Positions 1 to 11,608 of a stretch of 64,000 nt of DNA are shown one piece after another. The stretch comes from Panaeolus papilionaceus. Lineage: Eukaryota; Basidiomycota; Agaricomycetes; Agaricales. Position numbers and translations under genes: made by a program. Where the stretch lies: positions 372,001-436,000 of the forward strand of contig JADNRZ010000026.1 in the NCBI GenBank assembly GCA_015501605.1, given 5' to 3'. Under the pieces are notes generated by a model. The model was not told where the DNA came from. It ran no database searches and worked only from the letters and a program-made list of their open reading frames with translations. The first letter of the stretch is position 1; the number at the start of each line of letters is the position of its first letter.

Positions 1-13
1 GCTCTCCTCACAG

Positions 14-2814
14 AAATGCTTGCACACGTTTACTCATCACTCCAACTCCGTCTGGTCATTATACTCGGATCACCCTCAACTGGAAGTGTTCTACTCGGGA
101 GACAAAGATGGCTACGTCTGCAGAGTTGATGTTGACGGCTCCGAAGACATCTCTGACGGGGAATGCATCGTCCTCTGTCACGATCACGCAGACCCCTCAC
201 GTCCTTCCTCAGAAGGCATTAACAAGATTATGGTCATGGATGATAATCTCATGTGGACCGCGAGCGGCACATCTACCATTCGGAGATGGAGCATCCCTCA
301 ACGCAAGTCGGTTCGTCCTGTCGAGCTTGATTCCTCTCAGAGTGCACCTGCAGTATTCAAACGCCTCGCGAACGATTTCGCATCAGACGGAAGTCGGCCA
401 TCCACCGCGCACGATGACAGGCGTAGAATGTCGGTTCAATCATTTATGACGGAACAGTTCAAGGATGGGGAGGGTGACACCAAGCTCAACGGCATCCCAT
501 ACGACAGTCTTATTAAGCTGGACTCACCAAATGACCCTTTCACGCCATTCTCACCCACGAGGCTACGTGACCCCGAAGTGGCGACGCTGTACTCTGCGGC
601 GTCTGTCATGTCCGTACCGCGTCAGACGACACGTTCTGCTGCGCCTGGTGGATTCCCTGGTCCATCTCTCATAAGCCCTCTTCTCAGTTCGCGAACTGAT
701 GATACAATTCTGGCCCCTACGATCAACGACACTGCGAGAGCGGAATATGAGGATCGTGAATTGGCCGAAGACGCAACGCCTCTCGTACCAGAGCCAGATG
801 AGCTTATTGTAGGTGACCATGGTCTTGTCCGATCGATCATCCTCAACGACAGGATCCATGTCTTGACGGTTGACACGGCAGGAGAGGTGGCGGTATGGGA
901 TATTGTGAGAGGGGTATGTAAAGGGAGGTACTGTGCTGAGGATGTTTCGGCTGCGAGTCATGCTGGGAGTATCACGGGAAGCGGGGACGGGCCTGATGAG
1001 GAACGAGAAAGGAGTCCTAGGGAGGCGCTGGAGGCTGTGAGGGAGAGAATTGAGGGTGAAGCTGTTGTCCCGAGTTGGTGCGCGGCGGATACGAAGGCGG
1101 GAGTGTTGACGATACATATTACGGAGAGGTGTTTTGAGGCTGAGGTGTTTGCGGATGAGGTTGGTTTTGAGGATGACGAAAGGTTCAATGACGAGTCAAA
1201 GCGTGAGTTTTTTCTCCCTTCATTGTTCTCGTTCCACTCTCAACTCTTGTGACCATCTTTCCTTTTAGTGAATCTCGGAAGATGGGTTCTCACGAACCTT
1301 TTCATCGAGTTCATCAGAGAAGAGCTTCGCAGGCACCCTCCCGAACCTTCTGGTAGTCTCAGTCGTCAGGCTAGCAGAGATTTGATGGAACTCAAAGCTC
1401 CCCCTGATTCTCATCGACGGAAGCCACGCTCAGCACCCACACGCGAATCTTCTGCCAAACCTCGACACCGAACCACTGCTAGCACTGTCATCTGTTCTCT
1501 CAACATGGTGCCTGCGATTTCACCTCAAGCACCTCTTACGAGCTCAGTACCTCTCGCCGTTCCACTTATACCACTTCCAGCTCAACCTGACATGTTGCCT
1601 ATGTCACCTCTCGACACGTCCACATCATCAGCGCGACCGAAGCACCAACGAACACGTTCAGGGACTATCGATAACGGGTTGTCACCGACGACGCCAGGCA
1701 CAAGTCCATCAGAGTATTTTACAGGACGGACGAGGCAGCCTTCACTTTCGACTGCTACCCCTGCAGACGAGAATTCTGGCTGGTCGGGATCAAAGGCTGC
1801 GGAACCTCCGACGCCTAGTACGCCTAGTGGTTTGATGGGGAAGTTGAGAAACATTGGGAAATTTGGCAGGAGGCCACCTAGTGATACGACTACGTCCACT
1901 GCACTTAGTCCTGGTGGGGTTGGTGCTGATACTTCGACTCTTCCTGAGGTAATATTTGGAACTTGATTCCAAAACCATCTACTGATTTGCGTCGTTATAA
2001 TAGACTGCCATCATCGAAATCGTGAAAACTCCCTTTCAAGAACTCCTTCATAAATCACTACCTCTCAGACCACCTCCCTTCACCGACGCACCATCTATCA
2101 CACTACCCCCAGCGACTACCGTCATAATCTCAGAGGAAGCCTCTCAAAGTTATTCGGCGATTTATAGAAGCAGCGCTCCGAATCTGCAGTATGACCTTGA
2201 GGCACTTGAGGATATTATACCACTCTGGGTTGCGCAGTGTGTGTTGTTTAACGTCAAAGTGGAGTATCCGTCAACGAAGATCAGCTTCGTGTTGATGCCT
2301 TGGAATAAGGACCCTGACGTTGAGCCGTTGCCCGAGCTGTTGAATACGTGAGTTTAGCTTTCACTTTTCTTATTCGTAACGTACTAACATTGACCTTGAA
2401 CGTCCAGGGCTCAGTCGAAACTTACTGCTAGTCGGTACTTGCGGATTCGCAAGGTTCTGCTCCACGTATGTCCTTCCATCTCTCCAAAGCGCAGTTCTAT
2501 TGAGAGATACTCATGAACCATCTTAGGTGCAAGACAAGCTCGAAAAAGTCGCCCCAGGCTCAAGCGCGAATTCTGTGCGATCTACAGGAATTCACCACGA
2601 CACTACCCACGCAGCTGTCGAATCGTCGCACGATCCACATGCACACGCCCATTATCCTGGTTCCGAGAGACCCAGAGCAGAGGATGTATATGAAATCTTG
2701 TGTCAGGAGGCGTTGTTGCCACTTGGAATGACGCTAGCTGCTGTGCGACAGTATGTATGGAGGTCGAGTAATGAGTTGGTGTTGCATTATAGGAAGAAGA
2801 GGCAGGTTGCATGA
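14..2814 (+). CDS. WDR48/CreC/Bun107-type WD40 protein, 3' part (5' end outside window)
   Basis: Five exons can be joined in frame: 14-1202, 1269-1948, 2004-2347, 2408-2465 and 2527-2814. A pyrimidine tract and CAG at 11-13 suggest the first one starts at a splice acceptor. The visible 852 residues begin inside the WD40 propeller (repeat-like stretches ending in SVWSL, TIRRWS and VAVWDIV) and run through a long low-complexity Ser/Thr/Pro linker to a conserved C-terminus with DVYEILC, PLGMTLAAVRQYVWRSS and ELVLHYRKKR. That end matches the DUF3337 region of WDR48 (UAF1). In this family the protein binds and activates USP1/12/46-type deubiquitinases (CreB in Aspergillus, Ubp9 in fission yeast). 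The family call is firm; the fungal partner is inferred. The in-frame exon joins show the gene is intact here, but the first WD repeats lie outside the window. Confidence 0.85.
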
Positions 2815-3318
2815 GGGAGGACAGAGTACGACGGACGGATGGATGGATGGATTGGACTCAAGTTAGACCTCCCTTGACGGGAGGTTGGGACATTTTTGGA
2901 TGGTAATGTTAAGAATTAGTTTTTTTCTTGCGTTGTATTTCGTTTCTTTTCATGTGGATTTTTACCATAATTTGCAGGATGAACGTGATCTTCGATCTTC
3001 CTTGGCTTGTAGTCGCCATTGGGATCTCAGGACAAGTTCAACACGCAGAGAAAGCACCACAATTCTCTTCATTCGATTAGACATTTTAGCTGGCAAACTT
3101 GATCAACAACGCGTCACTGTGATTTCGACGTCCCGACGACAATGCGTTGGCCTCAAAATTTTTCCATTTTGGGAAGGCGTGGTTTGGCGTCAATCGAGCC
3201 CATTGTTATAAGATATGAACCTCTTTCGCGAAGCTCTTTTTCACGTTTTCCCCATCTCTTTCATCTTGCCACTGCCACTCATAAATCTTGTTTCTGACAT
3301 TCGTCTCACGCATTCCCA
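2815..3318. other. Intergenic spacer
   Basis: This is the 3' flank of the WDR48-like gene and the promoter of the next gene. It holds a short GGAT/GGAC tandem run near 2832-2852. I see no convincing coding region. Confidence 0.5.
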
Positions 3319-4756
3319 ATGTCCTCAGGGTATTCATCCCATGTTCACTCTAAGAGTCGCGAAAACTCTTATCCCGCGAAGGTAGTCCAAAGCGTGAAGA
3401 AATTACGTTCTGATTCACTTCAAGCGTCAGCTCCACAGCCTTGGCCCCTTGCGAGCCTTCGTACAACCGCCCAGAAGTCTATGAAGGCAGTCAACATAAC
3501 TGATTCATCAGCGAGTACCACTGCGGACGCACCCGCGGTATCAGTCGCGTCAAGTTCCTCAACTTTGAGGCCTCCAGCATTACCTGAAAAAGATTGGAGA
3601 CCTAGCTCTAGGTATGCGACATATGGCTCACTTGGTAAGTACTAATTTTAGTCTACGATAACTTTGGGAGGTTACTGACGAGATGCTCACAGATCCTGTT
3701 CAGATGCCTCATGGGTATCCGACTTCATCAAACAAGTCCAAGTCGACTGCGCCCCCTAAGGGTACGCCATCACATACGCCCAATCCCTCAACAACGAGGT
3801 CATCCAAAACGGAAACTTCATCTCGAGTCAAGGAATCACGCTCGAATCATCATCTTACGAACGTTGGTGAAGCACACGGCTCTCATATTCCTCTCTCCAA
3901 TGGTGTCTCGACGTCTCCAAAAGCCATCGTGGCAAAATATTACAATCCGTTTAGCGACATTCCAATAAACCTGCCACCCCCTACACACAAGTCCTCGAGG
4001 GTACAATCCTCGGGCATGCCTGTATATCTACCCTCTCCCTCAAATGTCGCCTTTGAGGGTATCCACCATGGACCATACTTTGTCACGCCTCCCCTCAACT
4101 TGCCAAAGGAAGAATTGAGAGACGAAGACGTACCAGCTTCTGCAGCTATAGATATCGACGAAGCCATTCGTAAGGATACTTATAAAACGGACAAGGCCAG
4201 CGGACATCATCCCATAGACGAGGATAGCGTGGCACACCTCCGCCCAGAGAGCAAACGTCGACGTCGCGTACGTGCTGGTTTGAGCCTTCAGAGCGACCTT
4301 GCCTATTCTGGTGACTCGTTGTACTTTCCTATCGATTCCAAAGGGGACATCATTCAGTTCCCATCTCTTCTCACTCCCCTTCGCGTCCTGCAGAGCCTTG
4401 GACCGCAATCCAAAAGAAATGGATGTGACCTCAAGGCATATGGGATGGAGCCTATCATTGGAGCATGCGAAGCTTTCTTGGCGGCGTACAAGACCCTCGT
4501 ACATCAGCTCTCTGACTCGGAAGAATCCTTGGACGGTCAGGATCATCCGGCGAAGTTGGCTCGTGAGTTTGAACGGCTTATTAGGAAGGAGCGTTATAGT
4601 CCCTTTGTGGACAATGTCTACGCGTACCACCGTAATGTGAAAGAGAAGGCAGATGTGATGTGTGATAGGTTGGGACGGTACTATTATCTCACAATTTATA
4701 GTGGGAAAGGAGGCGGGGGTCTTGAGGACACTCAAGAGTTTTGTGAGGAAGAATAA
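3319..4756 (+). CDS. Hypothetical protein, Ser/Pro-rich N-terminus
   Basis: Two exons, 3319-3634 and 3693-4756, join in frame (GGTAAGT donor, CTCACAG acceptor) and give 459 residues. I do not recognise the family. Roughly the first 200 residues are Ser/Pro/Lys-rich and look disordered. A basic patch (SKRRRRVRAG) could be a nuclear localisation signal. The C-terminal third looks folded and alpha-helical (around LTPLRVLQSLGPQS and MEPIIGACEAFLAAYKTLV) and ends with an acidic tail. The start is the first ATG after a pyrimidine-rich leader. No signal peptide or membrane segment is visible. Coding status rests on the clean splice join, the sustained frame and codon use like that of its neighbours; function is unknown. 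Confidence 0.65.
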
Positions 4757-5091
4757 GTTTGGACAAATTTCCAACTAGAACGGAACGTGTCAGTAGATAG
4801 ATATCAATGTATTCCCTTCAAAGTTCAAATCAATACTTTGAGGTATATCCAAGCGAATCACAAGCTTCGTTCATGAAAGGACTCTCAATGTACAGGCGCT
4901 GGTACCTTGTTACTTTCGATATTTCAACGACTGGTTAGCTCACTTCTCGTATCCCCAGACGATAATCACTCTATATTTTTCCATAGACCAAAATATTGAT
5001 TTCGTAAAATAACAAAATAAATACGAATTGTACATAGAAGAAAGACGAAACCCAGAAGTCCTTGATCAGCGTGTAAAATACCCCTCGGGCT
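4757..5091. other. Intergenic spacer between convergent genes
   Basis: AT-rich 3' flanks of two convergent genes. Nothing else is recognised. Confidence 0.4.
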
Positions 5092-6090
5092 CTATTCCTT
5101 TGACTTCTGGGATGATTGTGCTCTACCCTTCGGGGCACATTTCTTAAAGTGTCCACTGAAGTTTTTATTTCGAGGTAAAACCAACTGTTCACATTTGCCG
5201 CACTTGTCGGCCAATGCAATGACATGCTTGCACTGGATGTGTCGGAGCATCCCAGACGGAAGGATACTCTCCGAGCAACCCTCCCAAGAGCATTTAACTC
5301 TCTCCTCTTCCAGCTTCCTTGCATGGGTCTTATTTATGCCATGACCAGGTTTCTCATATACTTGTAGGTTTGGTGTCCACAGGTGGTTCTCCATCTCATC
5401 CATGGTTTTAAAATCGTGCTCTGGAATTTTACAGTCTGCGAGCATGCATCGCACAGCCACGCCTTCGTCGGGCTTGATCCAAGGCCAATTAGCAGCAACT
5501 ACCAGAGCCTGCTCCCTATTCTTCGTATCGCGCTGGTGCTGGCGCTTCTTGGCTGGGACATATTCAGCTTTGGGCGTATTAGAATCTTCTGTGTCGGATC
5601 TCTCAACCCGGGCACGTTTTTGCGGACGGTGATTACCATCCACAGTTGGGCGATTGGCGACGTCCGAGAAGGGCACATGCTGCGGAGGTTGGAAGGTAAA
5701 CTGTGCGTGAATGAAATCAGGGGTGGCCAGGGTCAGACCCATATATGGCCCATATTCTTCGCCAGTGGCGACACCACCATAGTGTTGCAAGTAGGGGAGT
5801 GGTCCCAGATATCTAGTCATTTCGTCGTTAGCATTCAGTAAAAAAAGCGCTAAAAATAGCAGGCATACTGGTGGAACGCCAGAATCGTGTGAAAATCTCC
5901 GAAGGAGGAGGGCGATGTAGGTTGCCCTTCAATGAGATGTGGTGTGCTGTGATTACCCACGTCGACGATACTATGAGATGGAGGATTAACTGAGAATTCT
6001 AACCTGGAACCCTTGTAACTTGTATTAAAACAACCCGTACCTTTTTCGTTCATCGACGGACATGTTTTCCTCAAAAGTTGGGGGTAACAT
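5092..6090 (-). CDS. Zinc-finger-like protein A (C2H2 plus C2HC pattern)
   Basis: Three exons on the minus strand (6090-6041, 6003-5869, 5812-5092) join in frame to give 301 residues. The introns are 37 and 56 nt; the second has a clear GCTAAC branch site and a GACTAG acceptor. The ATG visible at 5820 therefore lies inside an intron and is not the start. The C-terminus has two cysteine/histidine units: C-x4-C followed by H-x4-H (from CSWEGC to HIQCKH), then C-x2-C followed by H-x3-C (from CGKC to HFKKC). A basic patch RPQKRARVER precedes them. This suggests a nuclear nucleic-acid-binding protein, but no named family is recognised. It is a diverged paralog of the next minus-strand gene, with the same order of zinc ligands. 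The 37-nt intron is unusually short and is the weakest part of the model. Confidence 0.65.
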
Positions 6091-6761
6091 CACGAAATAT
6101 TGTAGGGGAGTGTGAGCACGAGACTTATATAACTTGAAGAGGGATGTCGTTGACGAAGGTGTTGGTGTTGAGAGAAAAAGCAGATGCATCGAGGGACTCA
6201 ACAAGTCAGTCTTTAATATTTGTTGCCACATAACGCGATTGGCTCATTGTTCGCGAATTGTTCAACAAATTTGATTTCTGTATGATGTCCTTTCGAGGGA
6301 GATGAACAAAGGCCGGGTCGCATGCTCGAGAGCAATAGGACAATCGTTCAATTTTATTCCTCAAGGGGTGAATTACGACACAAAAATGCTCGCTATATTT
6401 AGCTGTAGCCTCGGCTGTAATAGTTTTCGTAAAATACCCGACATTGCCAAATGGTTGACAAATCGAGCAAAGCTGCGGATTGGTGCCAAGGGCCCAAGAA
6501 AGGGAGTAATCTCCCAATTTGGTAACATTGTTATCAACCAGGCGCCTGCGGACCTTGCGGCAATCGTCCTAGTGTTATATGAGATTGTTTCACCATGGGC
6601 TATTGGTCTTGATTCGAGAAAAAAGGGTACTATATGTGGTGTTAATGATAATCGATGTTGTGTTGTGCGGTCGGTAATGTGCAGATCAAGGAGCAGCAAT
6701 AGACAAAAATTAGGTCAGTAATAAGTACTAAATTACACAAATGCCAAGATCTTCGGTCACC
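6091..6761. promoter_or_regulatory. Promoter region of zinc-finger-like gene A; otherwise empty
   Basis: A TATA-like TATATAAG on the minus strand lies about 35 nt upstream of the predicted start at 6090. Open frames on both strands here have no recognisable domain, and I could not join them convincingly to either zinc-finger gene. Confidence 0.4.
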
Positions 6762-7850
6762 CTACTCCAAGCACGTCTTTTCGTGTCTCCTCTGAGCGTC
6801 GCCTCTTGGGGAGAGTTGTTTTCCACATATGCGACAGCGGCACCAAAGCGGTTTTACGTGACTAGTTAGGGCGTGTCGCATATGCGACCCAGAAATCAAA
6901 CTAAGGCACCCCTCCACCAGACAAGGAGCCTTATCCCCAATATGGTGGCTTTTATGCACTCCGTGAACATCAGAAAGGTGGTATTCGGCTTCACTGGGGC
7001 TTGAAAGGACCGCGGGGCAATCTGGAAGCAGATTGTCACCACACAGAAAAACAACCCCGCTGGGGGCCACATATCGGTCGCCATACTTGACTGCGCTGCG
7101 ACTAGTAACACGTGTAGGAGGCAGTAAATAGACGAGGGTCCCGCAATTGGCTCTCTGTTCTCCGTTTCGACGTGTATCCTCCGCCTTTTGGCAGGTCGTT
7201 TTGGAGACGTGCTTGGGTTGTTCGTCCTGTCCTCCAATATAGGTGTTCGCTGAGGCTGGTCGGTGCTGAAAACAGTCCAATGATAGTCGCCTTGTTCGTC
7301 ACGTCGATTTCCTGCTCTCACAGGCTGGGCTGAGAGGATGTATTCCCAGTGGAACTCATCTCCAACGCTGTCGACCTCTTCCGATCCTCCCGTCGCGGTA
7401 ACCTCAGTCCCTCCCAGGTTGCTCTGGATGCTTATCTCCTCACGTAGTGGCCCAGGGGTTAATAGTTCTGTCCCCTCTACGCTGGCAACATCTGGATTTA
7501 CTACACTCAAACGGCCAACGGGATCAACATCTCGGAAGATATAGAACTCATAGTCGCCCCCGACGTTGTCAGATGCCGAAAATATTGGATTATCGTATAT
7601 CGAGTCTTGAGGAGGATCCAAGTTGCGGTTAGGCTCTGGGTATGATTCAAGATGAGGATGTGGTTGATGGGAAGGGTGTCTACCGAGGGTAAGGTGGTCA
7701 TCGTCGTACAGGCTGGGCATCATTCCTGGTAGTTGACTAATTGCAGTGAAGCTAAAGCAGTATGAGTGTCGAGTCACGTAAATTAGAGCATGTAGAAAAG
7801 ACGTACCGGAAGGTGAAATCGAAGTCAACGCAGTTGAACATTATGTCCAT
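6762..7850 (-). CDS. Zinc-finger-like protein B, paralog of A
   Basis: Three exons (7850-7807, 7751-7134, 7095-6762) join in frame and give 331 residues. Intron 1 is a normal 55-nt GT-AG intron (GTACGT donor, CTTTAG acceptor). Intron 2 would be only 38 nt; the alternative is a frameshift at this point, which would make the gene broken. The N-terminal two thirds are acidic and low-complexity, followed by a basic patch (RPAKRRRIH). The C-terminus repeats the arrangement of paralog A: C-x4-C with H-x4-H (CLVEGC to HALTSH), then C-x2-C with H-x4-C (CRIC to HEKTC). The two genes lie head-to-tail, about 670 bp apart, so a tandem duplication with strong N-terminal divergence is likely. Function is unknown; nucleic-acid binding is inferred only from the fingers. 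Confidence 0.6.
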
Positions 7851-7963
7851 ATACTGAAACGTTGATTAGAAAGTGACTGGGAAGGAAGTAGAGGGAAAAA
7901 TAAGGGTAGAGCTGTAGAAGAGGCGAAGGTGTCGCGAATAGTTCGAACAGAATGGCAATGCGG

Positions 7964-7971
7964 TTTATAAA
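7964..7971 (-). promoter_or_regulatory. TATA-like element upstream of zinc-finger-like gene B
   Basis: TTTATAAA lies about 115 nt upstream of the predicted start codon at 7850. Confidence 0.35.
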
Positions 7972-9796
7972 GCGCGTCGATCACGTTGTGGCCTCCCTAT
8001 ATGCAGGATAATGGGAACTCACAACGCCAACAGGCAATGGGATAGGCGAGCTGAGCGAAGCTAATTTGGGCAATTGTATCCAAGTCCTGGACAATGCAAA
8101 TCAAGTCAATTGATCTACCATTCCTCCGTCTGGCAGTGTACAGGTAGCATCACTAGATCACAATTCAGCAGGCGCCTGTGTGCATTATCGTCGTTATGAT
8201 CCGGGAAGTGACACGTGTTTGTTCGGGAGCTATGGACCTATCTTGTATTGTCGCTTTTTGTAAAAACATCAACAGAAAACAGAACCAAAGCTGGCACAGC
8301 TCAGCATGACACCACTCATCGCGCTCCATTCCCTTTAGGACACATGATGGAAAGACAAGGGCGGGTTCTGGATGCAAGAATACGTTCCCTGGCACTCTGG
8401 ACAAAATGCAGAGGCCTGAAGCGTTCTATCTTCATACCAGACGTCTTAAACAGAGCGGTCATGTCGGAGATGGAGGGGGTTCTGCATGGCTGACTTGCTG
8501 GGTAGATTGTTGGGAGGAGAATCGGGGATGGGTGGTGGGATGGGTAGGCGATGAAAGTTGTTGTACACTGCGATTTAAAAGCGACGGAAAGGTTGAAAAA
8601 AAACGGTCAAAAAAAGGGAATAAAAGACAAGAAATCTGGGTTGTGTCACGGTGCTGAAGAGAGAATAGAGGGATAGTTATACCAATTCAAGAACGACCTC
8701 AAGCCCATTAGCCCTCGGGTTTGTTGTACTCTTTATGATTGTCTTTATCTTAAAGGTATCTAATTATCTTCGAATATCTAGTCATATCTGAAAAATGAAC
8801 AAAAAGGCCATTGTGAATGTCAAAGAATAAACGGGTGATTACACGTTTTTACATTTGATTTTCAGGGATTAATCAACCACCCGAAGCTCTGCACATGTGT
8901 AGAATGAAAGGGGACGTCGAAGACCTAAAGAATCAAATTTGAATCGTCATGAATTCTTGAAGCGCCAAAGGACCCTTCGTTTCACCAACATTCTCAAATC
9001 TGAATCCAATCAGACACAAAAACACCACGTACCCGGATTGAACCCTTCACATATTCTGTCTTATGGATGCAATGGTGTGCGAGTGCGATTCACGGTGGGC
9101 AAGGGAAACCACAGGAGCAGTTGTTCAAGCGGGCACGAGCACTTGTCAATATTCTAAACTCCGCATACATTCAACTCGATGGTTTTTCTCAGACCCACAT
9201 ATCTAAGTCGATTTAATTCACTTTACCCTTGCAGCCCATTGCATTGAAATTCAATCGTATACAACCGGAGATTGAAGGCCGCGCTTTCCCAAGTGATGTT
9301 AGTAACAATCTCAAGCTTCAACGCCAACCCCAGGATGGCAGTGATCCGCGTCAACCGCTTCAAGGAGTGCATGATGCTCAAGTTCTTTGAGCAGAAGGCA
9401 TTAGTGATAAAAAATCCTCAGGACGCTCTTTATGTGGGTTCACACACCTGGAGTATTCACAACGAGTCTCGTGAAACCTTTTCATGTCCTTTAAACCTGA
9501 GCACCCTGCCTGCATATGTGGTAAGGAGATGGGCTGAACTTGCCGTCTGAGAACATTTCGATGATCCTATCCCCCCTGAAGGCCTGTCGCTTGGCCGTGA
9601 CACTCTCGGGCCCAGATGCGCGCATGATATGTATTCAATTCTTATGCTTGGCATGCGCAGTTCAGGGTCGTTTAAATGGTTCAGAAGGTGAAGGCATGAC
9701 TTGGAACTGATTAGGTTATTTGATTGAAGGTCAGGACTGCCCGGGGATTTACGTATCGTCTCGTTGCTTATTGCAAGTGAGCCTCATGATTCACCG
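7972..9796. other. Long intergenic region without a supported gene
   Basis: Several open frames of 70 to 90 codons occur, but none has a signal peptide, a domain or a consistent splice structure. No transposon ends were recognised. Confidence 0.4.
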
Positions 9797-9804
9797 TATA
9801 AAAG
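9797..9804 (+). promoter_or_regulatory. TATA box of small secreted protein 1
   Basis: TATAAAAG lies 84 nt upstream of the ATG at 9888. Confidence 0.6.
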
Positions 9805-9887
9805 GGATGCAGAGGGGGGAGTAGAGTACCTATCATCGTTGTCCTTGTCTCTAAATCACAAAACCTCTCTACTTTGACCATACACAA

Positions 9888-10463
9888 ATGCGTTCTGTCA
9901 ACCTCACCTCGCTCGTCGCAATGGCTCTCGTTTTGGGTGTCAACGGACATGCTGTTCACGGAAACAGTGGAAACGTGTACGTTGGCATTATCACTGCAAT
10001 AGTTGTTCAATAAAACATGTTCTAAATTTCTTTCCTTCTGCTTATGAATCTAGCGCTCCAAGTGCAGCCCCCGCCAGTGTAGGCGGTGGCAGCGACCCAA
10101 TCCCAAGTGTTGGTCCGGGTGGAAGTGGGACGGGAGGCCCGTACGTTTTTATTTCTCTTTCCTTTCTCCATTCCATGGTTCAAAGCTCTACGACATTCAA
10201 TACTTACCAACTCTCCTTTGATTATCAACGACAGCTTCCCCTTCCCCACCAGCAGCTCAATTCCAGGCACCGATCCCGGGTTCCCAATGTTCAACTGCCA
10301 ATGCCAATGCGGTGGCTGGGCTGGGGGTAATGTGGGCAGTGGAGGAGGATGGGGCGGCCCTGTTCCAGTCACAGTTACCGCTTCGTCTGGCACCTTTGTG
10401 GCCCCTACTCCCAGCAGTGGCCCTATCCCCAGCAATGGTCCGATTACCAGCAATGGTCCTTAA
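9888..10463 (+). CDS. Small secreted protein 1 (Gly/Pro/Ser-rich, CxCxC)
   Basis: Three exons (9888-9976, 10054-10140, 10235-10463) join in frame to give 134 residues. Residues 1-20 form a signal peptide (a short positive N-terminus, a hydrophobic core around VAMALVLGV, and cleavage near VNG-HA). The mature protein is rich in Gly, Pro and Ser and carries a compact NCQCQC motif with three cysteines. It ends with a short repeat (SSGPIPSNGPITSNGP). Splice sites are standard (GTACGT donors). I do not recognise a family. It probably acts outside the cell, as an effector-like or wall-associated protein. It is the first of six small secreted protein genes in this region. Confidence 0.75.
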
Positions 10464-11608
10464 ATGGGCGATCCTTTGATAAGCTAGTATTGCGGAACTT
10501 TTACAAGTCGTGCTTTGAATATTTTTGTGATACTCGTTGTTTTATAATCTCTCGCAGGAAAATACATAAAAACCATCATATATATAGTGACTTGTAGAGA
10601 GCGGTAGAATTATGGACACTCGTATGCACTCGTTTATCGTAATTACACAATTGTCTTACTAGTCCATGAACGTTGAATGGATTATTTATGTGTATGCTAT
10701 ACGGTACGGTTTCCTCCGCCGTTGGTAAAACGGAGTCTGAAAGTCCATCATCATCCCGAGTCTCCGCCTAAACCCTACCATACACGGAAGACTTGGCGAA
10801 CTGGTGTACCTCGTGCATTTTGCGTCGACGTCGACATGAGGAATGGTGAACCGTTCGGGTCAAGTTTAGTTTTAGGTATATGAAAGGCAGACTTTCTTTT
10901 TTGAGTAGATTCGGTTGATAACAACTCAGCCGCGGGCGCGCGCTCGAGATTTGAATGGTTTGTAGCTACACTTGTGGCCAACATGGAAGGATTGATAACG
11001 GTCCTGAAAAGTATCGGGAAAATACACTGCTTGCGCCAGAGTCATAGTAAGTTCAGTTATACGACCGCGTCTGAAGCCTCAGATACTGCTGCCCCCTGCG
11101 CAAGGTCGGATCATCGCCAAGCCCAAGTGACACGTGACCTGGCGGCATTTTGCCGTACGACGACGTGAACAGGCGAACTGGAGAACAGCATCCTGATTCC
11201 GATATCCAACCACATCCACGACTGCGACCACGTCCACTTCTAGTCGCAACATATTCTCTTTTTCATCTTTATTTCTTGCTTGCGACGTTTAGGGGAGATA
11301 CCAACCTACCCAGCCAACCCAACTTTAATACCCACTGGGCCGCTGTTACTGCTATTTTTGAGCGTCCATCCCAGTTTGGACAGGACAGGACAGGACAGGC
11401 GTTACATCGATATCGTATCATTCACGATCATACAGCTCTTTAGGTTGCGTGTTTAGAAGACGAAGAGGAGAGTTTTGGGATTATCACACGACCATCAGCA
11501 TCGGCGACAGCGTCCAACTAGGACCGTCATCATCACCCACATTCACCCTCCTACCTCATCACAACTTCACCCCTTTTTGTCTTTCACCACATCCACTCCT
11601 AACACACA
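10464..11608. other. Intergenic region and DnaJ gene promoter
   Basis: This holds the 3' flank of the secreted protein gene and the promoter of the DnaJ gene. It includes a GGACA pentamer run at 11378-11399 and a pyrimidine-rich leader before 11609. No gene is supported. Confidence 0.4.
11378..11399. repeat. Short tandem repeat (GGACA)n
   Basis: Four head-to-tail copies of GGACA lie about 210 bp upstream of the DnaJ start codon. Confidence 0.8.

Noticed and set aside
5092..5820. Zinc-finger-like gene A starting at the ATG at 5820
   Set aside because: This ATG lies in a clear intron with branch site and acceptor; upstream exons join in frame.
6302..6721. 139-codon plus-strand frame between the zinc-finger genes
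   Set aside because: Both strands are open here by chance and neither translation shows a recognisable feature.
9272..9550. 92-codon open frame as a gene
   Set aside because: No signal peptide, domain or splice support was found.
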